Shown here: piece by piece, positions 34,795 through 44,414 of the stretch
Numbering within the stretch: position 1 is the stretch's first letter
Layout: the number at the start of each line of letters is the position of its first letter
DNA from: Rhodoblastus acidophilus
GTDB taxonomy: Bacteria; Pseudomonadota; Alphaproteobacteria; Rhizobiales; Beijerinckiaceae
Direction: 5' to 3'
NCBI RefSeq assembly: GCF_009720655.1
Contig: NZ_WNKS01000014.1
Location: forward strand, 1-64,000
Length of the DNA stretch: 64,000 nt
Notes under the pieces: model-generated
Seen by the model: the letters and a program-made list of their open reading frames with translations, nothing else
What the model was told of the DNA's origin: nothing
The model's database searches: none
Made by a program: the position numbers and the translations under genes

Positions 34795-36480
34795 ACCCGC
34801 GCGCAGCGCCTGGCTCAACTGGCCGAGTTGCGCTTGTAATTCGGCCGCCTGACCCCTCATGTCGCGGGCGGACTCGGCGACTTCCTGCGACTTGCCGTCG
34901 GCGGCCAGCGCCTGATCCTGCAGGGAGGTCATGCTCCGGGTCAGCTCGCAGACCAGGGTGAGCGTGCCCGTGATCGCCTCGGCGATCTGGTCCACGGCGG
35001 CGCTCTGCTGGTCGAGGGTCGCTGCAATCGCCGATGCGCTCGAATCGATGCGCCCGATGGTCTCCTCCACCGTCCGGTTGGAGGTCATCGAGGCGTCGGC
35101 GCCATGCTGGATAGCCTCGATTCGCCGCGTGATGTCCTCTATGGCCTTCTTTGTGGAATCGGCGAGCGTCTTCACTTCCGCCGCCACCACGCCGAATCCC
35201 TTGCCGGCCTCGCCGGCGCGCGCCGCCTCGATGGTGGCGTTCAACGCCAACAGGTTGGTTTTGTTGGCGATGTCCTCGATCAGCGCGACGACCTCGCCGA
35301 CCTGCCGGGACGATTCGCTCAATTCATGCATGGCCGCCTTGGCCTGCGCCGATTCGGCCACGGCCACGCTGGAGAATTCGGCGGCGCGCGACACCTGAGC
35401 GAGGATTTCACGGATCGAGGCGGACAGTTCCTCCGCCGCCGCCGAGGCCGCCTGCACGTTTTGCTCCACCGTGCGGCCGGTTTGCGCGCTGGTCGCCGCC
35501 TGGTCGCGGGTCGCGCTGGACAGCGCGTGCAGGTCGCGCGACACCAGCTCGAACCGTTGGGCCTGGCTGTCGATGGCGCCGGCGGCGCCGCCCACCCGCA
35601 CCTCGAAGTCGGACGCAATCTTTTGCAGCGTCTCGCGGCGCACCCGATCCGCGTCGGCGCGCCGGTCGCGCTCGGCCTCCGCGTCGCGCGCCAGTTTTTC
35701 GCGCAGAAGGTTGCGGAATTCGGCGACGGCGCGCGCGATCTGGCCGATTTCGTCGCCGCGCGCCTCGCCGGCGATCGCCGCGTCGAGATCGCCCCGACGC
35801 AATTGCTCCATTGAATGGGTCAGGCTTTTGAGCGGACGACCAATGCTGCGCTGAACGATGAAGGCGATGATCGCCAGCGTCGCCATGGCCGCGCAGATCG
35901 CGGCGATCAGCAGGCGCGAACTGCGCGCGAGCGCGGTCTCGATGTCGCTGACGTGAAAACCCGTGCCGACGATCCAATCCCAGCCCTCAACAAGCTCGGA
36001 GTAACCGAGCTTGAGCGAGGGGGCCTGTTCGCCCGGCTTGACCCAGAGATATTTTGTGAGGCCGCCGCCGTCCTTGGCGTGCTCGATCAGGTCGCGGACA
36101 AAGGGGACGCCGTTGGAGTCCTTGAGTTCGATCAGGTTCACGCCCTCGCGCTTGGGATTGGGCGGAAGCAGAACGTTGACCCCGTCGGTGCGATAGATGA
36201 AGAAATAGCTGTCCTCGCCGAAGCGCACGGGCCGCAGCGCTTCAACCGCCCGCGCCTTCGCCTCGTCCTGCGAAAACTCTCCCTTTTCCGCTCTCTGCCG
36301 GATCGAGTCTATGAAGGTCTTGGCGGTGTCGACCTCATTTTTCAGTTGAAGCTCCTTCTGATCCAGAAGGTTTGCGCGCAAATTGAAATAAGAAAACGCG
36401 CCGCCGCCGCCGATGCAGACAAAAGCCAGTGCGACGATGCCGCCAATGCGTGTCGAAATGGAGTTAAGCTTAAGCGCCAC
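34792..36480 (-). CDS. Methyl-accepting chemotaxis protein with a single-Cache sensor
   Basis: Product of 562 residues from the GTG at 36480, which follows GAGGGGGG at 8 bp; an in-frame TTG at 36507 has no such site. First helix ([20 protein letters not shown]), periplasmic sCache domain (about 35-180; [38 protein letters not shown]), second helix ([20 protein letters not shown]), HAMP domain, then a long coiled coil with the invariant tip [20 protein letters not shown]. No CheB/CheR-docking pentapeptide is evident at the C-terminus. sCache domains often bind small organic acids; ligand unknown. Confidence 0.92.
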   Translation of the reverse strand: MALKLNSISTRIGGIVALAFVCIGGGGAFSYFNLRANLLDQKELQLKNEVDTAKTFIDSIRQRAEKGEFSQDEAKARAVEALRPVRFGEDSYFFIYRTDGVNVLLPPNPKREGVNLIELKDSNGVPFVRDLIEHAKDGGGLTKYLWVKPGEQAPSLKLGYSELVEGWDWIVGTGFHVSDIETALARSSRLLIAAICAAMATLAIIAFIVQRSIGRPLKSLTHSMEQLRRGDLDAAIAGEARGDEIGQIARAVAEFRNLLREKLARDAEAERDRRADADRVRRETLQKIASDFEVRVGGAAGAIDSQAQRFELVSRDLHALSSATRDQAATSAQTGRTVEQNVQAASAAAEELSASIREILAQVSRAAEFSSVAVAESAQAKAAMHELSESSRQVGEVVALIEDIANKTNLLALNATIEAARAGEAGKGFGVVAAEVKTLADSTKKAIEDITRRIEAIQHGADASMTSNRTVEETIGRIDSSASAIAATLDQQSAAVDQIAEAITGTLTLVCELTRSMTSLQDQALAADGKSQEVAESARDMRGQAAELQAQLGQLSQALRAG

Positions 36481-36546
36481 AGGCCGATCCCCCCTCTTCG
36501 GGCTCAATGGTGCGCTTCAGGTCTTGTGTGAACCTTTCGGAATCGC

Positions 36547-39500
36547 CTAACTGGCCTCGAGCAGGCGCTCGGCCTGCGCCAGCTCCACCGAAACCAGCTG
36601 CGACACGCCGCGCTCCGCCTGGGTGACGCCAAAAAGCCGGTCCATGCGCGCCATGGTGATGGGATTGTGGGTGATGGCGATGAAGCGCGTGTCGGTCTTG
36701 CCGCGCATGTCCTCCAGCAGATCGCAAAAGCGCTCGACATTGGCGTCGTCGAGCGGCGCATCCACCTCGTCGAGCACGCAGATCGGCGAGGGATTTGTGA
36801 GGAACACGGCGAAGATCAGCGACATGGCGGTTAGCGCCTGCTCGCCGCCCGACAGCAGCGACATGGTCGCGGGCTTTTTTCCCGGCGGTTTCGCCATGAT
36901 TTCGAGGCCGGCTTCGAGCGGGTCGTCGGATTCCACAAGCTGAAGCTCGGCCGAGCCGCCGCCAAACAGCACTGTGAACAGCTCGCGGAAATGCGCGTCC
37001 ACCTTTTCGAAGGCGGCGAGAAGGCGCTCGCGGCCCTCCTTGTTGAGCGCGCCGATGGCCGCGCGCAATTTCCGGATGGCTTCGGTGAGGTCGGCCTGTT
37101 CCTGCGCGAGTTTCTGATGCTCGGTCTCGACCGCCGCCAGCTCCTCCTCGGCGCGCAGGTTGACGCCGCCGAGACGTTCGCGGTCCGCTTTCAGGCTGGC
37201 GAGTTTTTGTTGCACCAGCTCGATGTCGGCGTCTTCGCTGATTTCCGCCACACCGGCCATTTCCAGCAGCGCGTGCGGCGCGCATTGCAATTCTTGAAGA
37301 ATGTTTTGGGTGAGAAAGGCCAAGCGCTGTTGCGCGGCTTCCGCCTGAGCCTCAAGGCGGGCGCGGCTTTCGCGGGCGGATGACATCGCCTCCAGCGCGG
37401 CGCGGGCGGCGCGGTCGGCGGTGGCGAGCGCGGTTTCGGCGAGCGCGCGGGCGTCGGCCGCGTCTTTCAGCTTTTGCTCGGCCTCCTCTATGCTTGAGGT
37501 GAGCGTCCGGCGCTGCAATAGGAATTCGTCGGGCGCCTCGGCGAGCCGGTCCATCTCCTCCTGTGTCTCGACGAGGCGGTCCTGAATTTCCTCTTTCTGC
37601 GCCAGCGACCGGGCTTTTCTGTCGGCCCAGGATTTTCTTTCCTTTTCGATGGCCTCGCGCCGGCGAATGCGCGACTCCGCCTCGCGCGCGAAGTTTTGCA
37701 GGGCGGCGCGGGCTTCGGAGGCCGCGGCGCGGTCGAGCGCATTGGCGGTGCGCGCCGCGTCGCGTTCGCCCAACAGCGTCGCGGGCTCGGGCAGGTCGTC
37801 ATAGGCTTCGCGAGCCTGCGCCAGGCGCTCCCGCGCCTCGTCGCGCATGTCCTGGGCGCGGCGTCGGGCGTCCTCCAGGCTCGACAGCCGCGACAGCAAC
37901 TGGCCCTGGCGCCGTTCGGCGGCGCTGGCGGCCTCGCGGGCTTCCGAAAGGTTTTTTTGCGCCATGCGCGCGGCGATGCGGGCGCGCTGGTCGGCCTCCA
38001 AGGCGTCGGCGACGGCGTTTTCCGCCGCCTCCATGCGCTCGCGCAGCAGATAAAGCTCTTCGCGCGCGACTTTCGCCTCGGCTTCAAGGTCTTCGAGTCG
38101 GTTTTTCTCGCTCAGCCGGCGCGCGGCGGCGGTGGGCGCCTCGGCGGCGCGGACAAAACCGTCCCAGCGCCACAGGTCCCCCTCCACGGACACCAGCCGC
38201 TGCCCCGGCTTGAGGCGGCTTTGCAGCAGCCGCCCTTTTTCGCGGGGAACCACGCCGATCTGGGCGAGGCGGCGCTTCAGCACGTCCGGGGCCTGCACTC
38301 TGCCGGAGAGGGCAATGGCCTCGTCCGGCAGGGCGGGGTCACCCAGGCCAAAGGAATGCGCCCAGAAGGCGGGGGCCTCATCGTCGGTGGAGGCCTGGAG
38401 GTCCTCGCCGAGCGCCGCGCCCAAAGCGCCTTCAAATCCCTTTTCGACGACGATTTCCTCGATCACCGCCGGCCAGGCGCCATGTTCGGAGCGCAGCAGG
38501 TTTGAAAGTGTGCGCGCTTCCGTTTCCAGCGCCTGCGCCTTGCGCTCGGCCTCCTTCAGCGGGTTGCGCAGAAATGTTTCCTCGTCGCGGGCGAGCGCAA
38601 GGGCGCTTTCGGCGGCGAGCGCATCTTCTTCGGCCTGGGCGGCGGCGTCCATGAGACGCTCGGCTTCCGTAAGAACCTCGGCGAATTCCGAATCCTCGCC
38701 GGCGCTGTCGCGCAGCGCCTCGATCTCTTGGATCAGTTGGTTCAGTTCGGCGTCGTAGCGGGCGAACGCCTGTTCCTCGCGCCGCGCCGAATCGGCCAGC
38801 GCATTGCGTTGCGCCTCGACCCCGGCGAAGGCGTTTTGCGCGGCTTCGAGCGCGGCTTCCGACAGTTTGAGCTTGGCCTCGGCTTCCTCGCAGCGCAGCC
38901 GCGCCTCTTCGGCGAGGTCGGCCTCGTCCTCGCCGGCGCCCGAAAGGTCCTCTTCCTCGGCGAGCAGGCGCTCCAGCGCGGCGGCGGCGTCGTCGTAATG
39001 GTGGGTCTCGCGACCCATGTCGTTGGAAAGCTGGGCGAAGCGCCGCTCCAGCTCCAGCCGCCGCGATTGCGCCCGCTTTTCCTCGCCTTCCAGCGCCTCG
39101 CGCGCCAGAATCAAGCGTTGCAGCGCGGCGCCGGCCTGCGATTCCGCGTCGCGCGCCTTGGGCGCCTCCAGCGCGGCTATGGCTTGCAGGCGGGCGGTTT
39201 CGGCCTGATTGCGGGTGGCCTCGGCGACATCGAGCACGTTGGATTCGACGGCGGCCTTGGTCTCCTCAGCCTCCTTGGTCGCGCCGCGCAGGGCGATCAG
39301 GGCGACCAGAGCCTCGTTCTTGCGGATTTCGGCGGCCAGCGCCCGATAGCGCGCCGCCTGCCGGGCCTGGCGTCGCAGCGATTCGGTCTGCGCGCCGATC
39401 TGGCCAATCACGTCCTCAAGGCGAAGCAGGTTTTCCTCCGCGCCTTTGAGACGCAGTTCGGCCTCGTGGCGGCGCGAATGCAGACCGCCGATGCCGGCGG

Positions 39501-39999
39501 CTTCCTCGAGAATGCGGCGGCGGGCCTGGGGCTTGGCGGAAATGATCTCGCCGATCTGCCCTTGCCGCACCAAGGCCGGCGAGCGCGCGCCCGAGGAGGC
39601 GTCGGCGAACAGCAGTTGCACGTCGCGGGCGCGCACTTCGCGGCCGTTGAGCTTGTAGGTCGAGCCTTCCTCGCGCTCGATGCGCCGGGTGATTTCCAAT
39701 ATGTCGGAATCGTTGAAGGCGGCGGGGGCGGTGCGGGCGCTGTTGTCGAGCACCAGCATGACTTCAGCGTGATTGCGCGCGGGCCGCGCGCCGGAGCCGG
39801 AGAAGATGACGTCGTCCATGCTGGAGGCGCGCATCTGCTTGTAGGCGTTCTCGCCCATGACCCAGCGCAGGGCCTCCACGAGATTCGACTTGCCGCAACC
39901 GTTTGGCCCAACGACGCCCGTCAGGCCCGGCTGGATGGCGAATTCCGTGGGCTCCACAAAGCTCTTGAAGCCGGTGAGGCGAAGTTTGTCGAATTTCAT
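36547..39999 (-). CDS. smc: Chromosome segregation ATPase SMC
   Basis: Product of 1150 residues, full length. Head: KLRLTGFKSF start, Walker A VGPNGCGKSN, and at the C-terminus signature LLSGGEQALTAMSL with Walker B PICVLDEVDAPLDDAN. Two long coiled coils flank a hinge at about residues 500-640 (GALGAALGEDLQASTDDEAP, RLVSVEGDLWRWDGFV). ATG at 39999 (MKFDKLRL) is chosen over one 30 bp upstream on conservation of the family start. Compacts and segregates origins with ScpA/ScpB, which are not in the window. Confidence 0.96.
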   Translation of the reverse strand: MKFDKLRLTGFKSFVEPTEFAIQPGLTGVVGPNGCGKSNLVEALRWVMGENAYKQMRASSMDDVIFSGSGARPARNHAEVMLVLDNSARTAPAAFNDSDILEITRRIEREEGSTYKLNGREVRARDVQLLFADASSGARSPALVRQGQIGEIISAKPQARRRILEEAAGIGGLHSRRHEAELRLKGAEENLLRLEDVIGQIGAQTESLRRQARQAARYRALAAEIRKNEALVALIALRGATKEAEETKAAVESNVLDVAEATRNQAETARLQAIAALEAPKARDAESQAGAALQRLILAREALEGEEKRAQSRRLELERRFAQLSNDMGRETHHYDDAAAALERLLAEEEDLSGAGEDEADLAEEARLRCEEAEAKLKLSEAALEAAQNAFAGVEAQRNALADSARREEQAFARYDAELNQLIQEIEALRDSAGEDSEFAEVLTEAERLMDAAAQAEEDALAAESALALARDEETFLRNPLKEAERKAQALETEARTLSNLLRSEHGAWPAVIEEIVVEKGFEGALGAALGEDLQASTDDEAPAFWAHSFGLGDPALPDEAIALSGRVQAPDVLKRRLAQIGVVPREKGRLLQSRLKPGQRLVSVEGDLWRWDGFVRAAEAPTAAARRLSEKNRLEDLEAEAKVAREELYLLRERMEAAENAVADALEADQRARIAARMAQKNLSEAREAASAAERRQGQLLSRLSSLEDARRRAQDMRDEARERLAQAREAYDDLPEPATLLGERDAARTANALDRAAASEARAALQNFAREAESRIRRREAIEKERKSWADRKARSLAQKEEIQDRLVETQEEMDRLAEAPDEFLLQRRTLTSSIEEAEQKLKDAADARALAETALATADRAARAALEAMSSARESRARLEAQAEAAQQRLAFLTQNILQELQCAPHALLEMAGVAEISEDADIELVQQKLASLKADRERLGGVNLRAEEELAAVETEHQKLAQEQADLTEAIRKLRAAIGALNKEGRERLLAAFEKVDAHFRELFTVLFGGGSAELQLVESDDPLEAGLEIMAKPPGKKPATMSLLSGGEQALTAMSLIFAVFLTNPSPICVLDEVDAPLDDANVERFCDLLEDMRGKTDTRFIAITHNPITMARMDRLFGVTQAERGVSQLVSVELAQAERLLEAS

Positions 40000-40091
40000 G
40001 GGCTGTTCCAGAGTGGAACAAGGCGCCATGTGTCAGGCGGAATCAAGCATCGCGCGCGCAAAAGCTGGGGAAAAGGACGGGAGCGAACGCG

Positions 40092-40598
40092 CTAATCGTC
40101 CCAGCGGTCCCAGAACCGGCGCGGCCGAGTCTCGGGGGCGGCCCTGAGCGTGACCCTGGAGACGCCGGCGGCGACATTGACGCCCACATGGCCTTCGACG
40201 GCGATCGGTTGCAGCGTGAAGCTGGAGTCGTTGTCGCCGGTGAGGATATTCACCCCCACGCCGCCGCCAGCGGAGGCTTGGGCGCCAAGTCCGGAATAGG
40301 AGCCGGCGAGCGCGCCGGGCGGCACGGAGGTCGAGGGGGCCAGCACGGCCCAGGCGAGTTTGCCGCGCGCCACCGCGCCGAGCGCGATGCCATAGGCGTC
40401 AATGCGTCCCTTGTAGAAAACCTCGGGTCCGCCATTGGCCGGAAGGAAGGTGCAGCGCATGTCCTGGCGTTGCATCACGATCATGGCGATGCTTGCGGAA
40501 ACCTCGCACATCAAGGCGCCGGCCTCGATCGGCGCGGCCAGCGTGGGCTGCGCGGCGAGGGCGGCCGCACAAACAAGGGCGAAACGAAGGGTTTTCAT
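40092..40598 (-). CDS. Exported DUF992-family protein
   Basis: Product of 168 residues. Signal peptide (LRFALVCAAALAAQPTLAAP), then GALMCEVSASIAMIVMQRQD and CTFLPANGGPEVFYKGRIDA, the usual DUF992 opening, and a beta-rich remainder ending in an Arg/Asp tail. Common in Hyphomicrobiales; function unknown. Confidence 0.82.
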   Translation of the reverse strand: MKTLRFALVCAAALAAQPTLAAPIEAGALMCEVSASIAMIVMQRQDMRCTFLPANGGPEVFYKGRIDAYGIALGAVARGKLAWAVLAPSTSVPPGALAGSYSGLGAQASAGGGVGVNILTGDNDSSFTLQPIAVEGHVGVNVAAGVSRVTLRAAPETRPRRFWDRWDD

Positions 40599-40660
40599 CA
40601 ATGCGCTCCAGCAATGAAAGCGCACCCTAGCCGATCAGGCCAAGCCTGAAAACCTCGATT

Positions 40661-42241
40661 TCATATGCCGGCGCCGTCGGGCGTGACGTCGTCCCCGGCC
40701 TTGCGTTTCGCCATGGCCTGGCGGAAGTCCGCGTACCATCCCCGGACCAGCGGGCGGAAGGCCGCGTCGGCCAGCGCAAGCGCCACCGCCGTCGAGGTCG
40801 GGGCGCCAAAAATCTTGGCGCCGAGGCCGACCAGCGCGCCGCCGCCGAGCGCTGGAAGGAATTTTTCCAACACATCCTTTCCCAGCCGCGCCCAGTCGAT
40901 CTCGCCGTCCTCCGTCGCCGGCTCCTCCTCCACCGCCCGGCCTGGCTCGATCATGCCGAAGGCGACGGTCTCGTTGGTAATGCGGTCGATGAGAATAAAG
41001 CCGCCGAGATCGCGGTTGTCGCGATAGAGGCTGATCGGGAGGGCGCGGTCGAAACGCAGTTGCGCCGTGGCGATCTCGTTCAACGCCAGCGGCCGTCCCG
41101 GACCCGGTTCAAAGGTGTGGATGTCGATGAGATGCCGGACTTTGGCGACCGTCGCATTGGCCGTGCGCGCGCCGAGCTTGACGATGTAGGAGGCGCCCGG
41201 ATGCATGTCGGTCTCGGCCGTCCACAGCAGCCGCGCTTCCACGGTCAAGGCGACGTCCGGCTGGCGTTCGACGCTCGACAAAATATCGCCGCGCGACACG
41301 TCGATCTCGTCGGCGAGCGTGATCGTCACCGACTGACCGGCCACAGCGACGGGCAAATCGCCATCCTGCGTGACGATGCGCGCGACCGTGCTGGCGCGGC
41401 CCGAGGGCAGGGCGACCACGGAATCGCCGGGCTTTATCGAGCCGCTCGCCACCCAGCCGGAAAATCCGCGGAAATCCAGGTTTGGGCGGTTGACCCATTG
41501 CACGGGAAAGCGGAACGGCGCCTCGCTGATTTCACCACCGGCTACCTCGATCTGTTCGAGCAGCGGCAGCAACGGCTCGCCTTGGAACCAGGGCGTACGC
41601 TCGGACAAAGTGGCGATGTTGTCGCCGTTGAGCGCGGAAATCGGGATCGGCGCGATGGTTCGAAAACCGAGGTCTTTCGCCATCTCGCGATAGGCGGCGA
41701 CGATCTCGTTGAAGCGCGCTTCGCTGTAGTCGACGAGGTCCATCTTGTTGATAGCGAGCACCACATCGCGCACGCCAATCATGGAGACGATGAAGGAATG
41801 GCGGCGCGTCTGCGGCAAAATTCCTTTTCGCGCGTCGATCAGGATGATGGCCAAATCCGCGGTGGAGGCGCCCGTCGCCATGTTGCGGGTATATTGCTCG
41901 TGGCCGGGCGTGTCGGCGACGATGAAGGCGCGCTTGTCCGTCTTGAAATAGCGGTAGGCGACGTCGATGGTGATGCCCTGTTCGCGCTCGGCGGCGAGAC
42001 CGTCCACCAGCAGCGCGAAATCGAGCGCGCCGCCCTGCGTGCCGAATTTTTTGGAATCGCGGTCGAGCGCGGCGAGCTGGTCCTCCGCGATCATCTGCGA
42101 ATCGTAGAGCATGCGCCCGATCAGGGTGGATTTGCCATCGTCCACGGAGCCGCAGGTGATGAAGCGCAGCAGCGCCTTTTCCGACGTGTGGGGACGAGGT
42201 GCGGGCGAAAGGATTTCGGCCTCGGCGACGTGCGCGTTCAT
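40661..42241 (-). CDS. cysN: Sulfate adenylyltransferase large subunit (GTPase) with an unusual C-terminal extension
   Basis: Product of 526 residues. GTPase motifs: GSVDDGKST, DTPGHEQYTRN and NKMDLVDYS, followed by EF-Tu-like barrels to about residue 430. There is no APS kinase (CysC) domain. Instead the last 90 residues run from an acidic EEEPATEDGEIDW linker into a hydrophobic, Gly/Ala-rich helical segment (FLPALGGGALVGLGAKIFGA, VALALADAAFRPLV) and a charged tail. I do not recognise this extension; it may anchor or oligomerise. Works with CysD, whose stop is 1 bp upstream, to make APS from sulfate and ATP. Confidence 0.93.
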   Translation of the reverse strand: MNAHVAEAEILSPAPRPHTSEKALLRFITCGSVDDGKSTLIGRMLYDSQMIAEDQLAALDRDSKKFGTQGGALDFALLVDGLAAEREQGITIDVAYRYFKTDKRAFIVADTPGHEQYTRNMATGASTADLAIILIDARKGILPQTRRHSFIVSMIGVRDVVLAINKMDLVDYSEARFNEIVAAYREMAKDLGFRTIAPIPISALNGDNIATLSERTPWFQGEPLLPLLEQIEVAGGEISEAPFRFPVQWVNRPNLDFRGFSGWVASGSIKPGDSVVALPSGRASTVARIVTQDGDLPVAVAGQSVTITLADEIDVSRGDILSSVERQPDVALTVEARLLWTAETDMHPGASYIVKLGARTANATVAKVRHLIDIHTFEPGPGRPLALNEIATAQLRFDRALPISLYRDNRDLGGFILIDRITNETVAFGMIEPGRAVEEEPATEDGEIDWARLGKDVLEKFLPALGGGALVGLGAKIFGAPTSTAVALALADAAFRPLVRGWYADFRQAMAKRKAGDDVTPDGAGI

Positions 42242-42242
42242 G

Positions 42243-43148
42243 TCAGAAATAGCCTTCCTGCTTCTTCTGCTCCATGGAGGCGGAGCCGTCGTGATCGATG
42301 ATGCGGCCCTCGCGCTCGCTGGTTTTTGACGCGCGCATTTCCGCGATGATTTCGGGGAGCGTGGACGCCTCGCTTTCCACGGCGCCGGTGAGCGGATAGC
42401 AGCCGAGCGTGCGGAAGCGGACGCTCAATTCCTCGACCTGCTCACCGGGGCGCAGCTTCATGCGCTCGTCGTCGCGCATGATCAGCGCGCCGTCGCGGCG
42501 CACCACCGGACGTTTTTTGGCGAAATAGAGCGGGACGACCGGAATGTCCTCTTTGGCGATGTAATCCCACACGTCGCTCTCGGTCCAGTTGGACAGCGGG
42601 AACACGCGGAAGGATTCGCCGGGACGCTTGCGCGTGTTGTAGAGCCGCCACGGTTCCGGCCTCTGGTTCTTGGGGTCCCAGCGATGTTCGGGGGAGCGCA
42701 GCGAAAACACGCGCTCCTTCGCCCGCGATTTTTCTTCGTCGCGGCGGGCGCCGCCGAAGGCCGCGTCGAACTTGTACGTGTCGAGCGCCTGTTTCAACCC
42801 TTGAGTCTTCATCACGTCGGTGTGCAGGCGGGAGCCTGAGTCAAACGGATTGACGCCGGCCTTCACCCCGTCCTCGTTGATGTGGACGAGGAGCTCCAGG
42901 CCCAGCTCCTTCACGCGCTGGTCGCGGAAGGAAATCATCTCCTGGAACTTCCAGGTGGTGTCGACATGCAGCAACGGGAACGGCGGTTTTGAGGGATAGA
43001 ACGCCTTCATAGCGAGGTGCAGCAGCACCGCCGAATCCTTGCCGATCGAATAGAGGAAGACCGGCCGTTCGCATTCGGCCGCGACCTCGCGGAATATGTG
43101 GATCGATTCCGCTTCGAGCTTTTGCAGATGGGTCAAAGGCGCGTTCAT
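42243..43148 (-). CDS. cysD: Sulfate adenylyltransferase small subunit
   Basis: Product of 301 residues. PP-loop ATPase motif [14 protein letters not shown], then [29 protein letters not shown] and [10 protein letters not shown], all diagnostic of CysD, with the C-terminal EGRIIDHDG...KKQEGYF tail. ATG at 43148 overlaps the cysH stop by 4 bp. Confidence 0.95.
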   Translation of the reverse strand: MNAPLTHLQKLEAESIHIFREVAAECERPVFLYSIGKDSAVLLHLAMKAFYPSKPPFPLLHVDTTWKFQEMISFRDQRVKELGLELLVHINEDGVKAGVNPFDSGSRLHTDVMKTQGLKQALDTYKFDAAFGGARRDEEKSRAKERVFSLRSPEHRWDPKNQRPEPWRLYNTRKRPGESFRVFPLSNWTESDVWDYIAKEDIPVVPLYFAKKRPVVRRDGALIMRDDERMKLRPGEQVEELSVRFRTLGCYPLTGAVESEASTLPEIIAEMRASKTSEREGRIIDHDGSASMEQKKQEGYF

Positions 43149-43897
43149 TCCGCAGCTTCCTTTACGCGCGACACACGGCCCTCGGTGGAGACGTGCAGGC
43201 CGCATTCCTTCTTGTCTTCGCTCTCCCACCACCAGCGTCCCGCGCGTTCGGGTTCGCCGGGCTTGATGGCGCGGGTGCAGGGCGCGCAGCCGATGCTGAC
43301 AAAGCCTTTTTCGTGAAGCGCGTTCACCGGCGCGTGGTTCGCCTTGGTGTAGGCGACGACGTCGTCGCGCGAGAAATCGAACAGCGGGTTGGCCTTGAGC
43401 AGGCCGCGCTCCGCGTCCCATTCAACGAAGCCGAGATTGGAGCGATGGGCGTTCTGGTCGCCGCGCAGACCTGTCACCCAGACTTGCGCGCCAGAAAGCG
43501 CGCGCGCCAGCGGCTCGACCTTTCGCACCTCGCAGCACGCCTTGCGCATGTCGAGGCCATAGTAAAAACCATTGATTCCCTGGTCGGCGATCAGCGCTTC
43601 CACCGCATGAGCGTCAGGATAAAAGGCCTTTATGCGCAGCGCGTATTGTTCTTCGGTGCGCTGCCACAGTTCATAGGTCTCGGGAAAGAGGCGGCCGGTG
43701 TCGAGCGTCACCACCTCGAAATCGACCTCCGACTCCGCCAGCGCGTGGGTGATCGCCTGGTCTTCGATGCCGAAACTGGTGGTGAAGACGATGCGGCCGT
43801 CAACCGCCTTGCGCAGCGCGCGCAGACGATTGGGCAGCGTGGCGCTGGCGAAGGCGGCGTTGAGCGTGTCGACGAGGGAAAGCGAGGACTCAGACAT
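43145..43897 (-). CDS. cysH: Phosphoadenylyl/adenylyl-sulfate reductase (4Fe-4S type)
   Basis: Product of 250 residues. PP-loop region [11 protein letters not shown], then [15 protein letters not shown] and GCAPCTRAI: two Cys pairs that bind a 4Fe-4S cluster, which marks the APS-reducing form. The catalytic Cys is in KKECGLH near the end. Without a CysC in this operon, direct APS reduction to sulfite fits. Overlaps both neighbours, so the operon is tightly coupled. Confidence 0.94.
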   Translation of the reverse strand: MSESSLSLVDTLNAAFASATLPNRLRALRKAVDGRIVFTTSFGIEDQAITHALAESEVDFEVVTLDTGRLFPETYELWQRTEEQYALRIKAFYPDAHAVEALIADQGINGFYYGLDMRKACCEVRKVEPLARALSGAQVWVTGLRGDQNAHRSNLGFVEWDAERGLLKANPLFDFSRDDVVAYTKANHAPVNALHEKGFVSIGCAPCTRAIKPGEPERAGRWWWESEDKKECGLHVSTEGRVSRVKEAAE

Positions 43898-44414
43898 TGT
43901 TGCCGACTCCGGCCAGCCGCGCGGCGCGGCGTTGTTCGAGGATGTTGGTGACGGCGCCATAGCTGTAGCCGCGCTGATAAGTGACGCTGATGCGCTGCGC
44001 GGCGTCGAGCCATTGCTCGACCGGCTGGCGCTTGGCGCTGTCGTCCGGCAGCTCGATCTCGTCGAAACCGCAGGCGAGCGCATGGGGGAACTGGTCGGAC
44101 ACCAGCGGTCCGCTGGCGCGCAGCGCGCCAACAAAACCGCGTTCGCGCAACTGACGCGCGATGGAAAGGCCGCGGCCATTGTAACCCGTGGGGAAGGCGA
44201 TCACGATCAGGGCCAGTTCACGGAAAAAAGGCTCCAGCGCCGCCGCCCTTTCGGTGTTGTCGATTGCCGCGCCGATGTGCTGGCCGGGCCGGCGCGCGGC
44301 GAGCGCGTCTCGCAGCTGCGCCAACGCAACGATGACGTTGTCGGCGGTGAGATCGAGCGTTTCGACGCGCGTCCAGACGTCGGCCTTGGCGCCCTCGCGA
44401 TCAAGCAACAACAT
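43890..44414 (-). CDS. DUF934 family protein of the sulfate assimilation operon
   Basis: Product of 174 residues. LIVIAFPTGYNGRGLSIARQ and LVSDQFPHALACGFDEIELP are the DUF934 landmarks. The family is almost always between cysI and cysH, and is often called an oxidoreductase partner, but has no proven activity. Overlaps cysI by 14 bp and cysH by 8 bp. Confidence 0.88.
   Translation of the reverse strand: MLLLDREGAKADVWTRVETLDLTADNVIVALAQLRDALAARRPGQHIGAAIDNTERAAALEPFFRELALIVIAFPTGYNGRGLSIARQLRERGFVGALRASGPLVSDQFPHALACGFDEIELPDDSAKRQPVEQWLDAAQRISVTYQRGYSYGAVTNILEQRRAARLAGVGNNV

Noticed and set aside
38728-40095. Long plus-strand frame opposite smc
   Set aside because: Antisense of the SMC coiled coil and head; no independent support.
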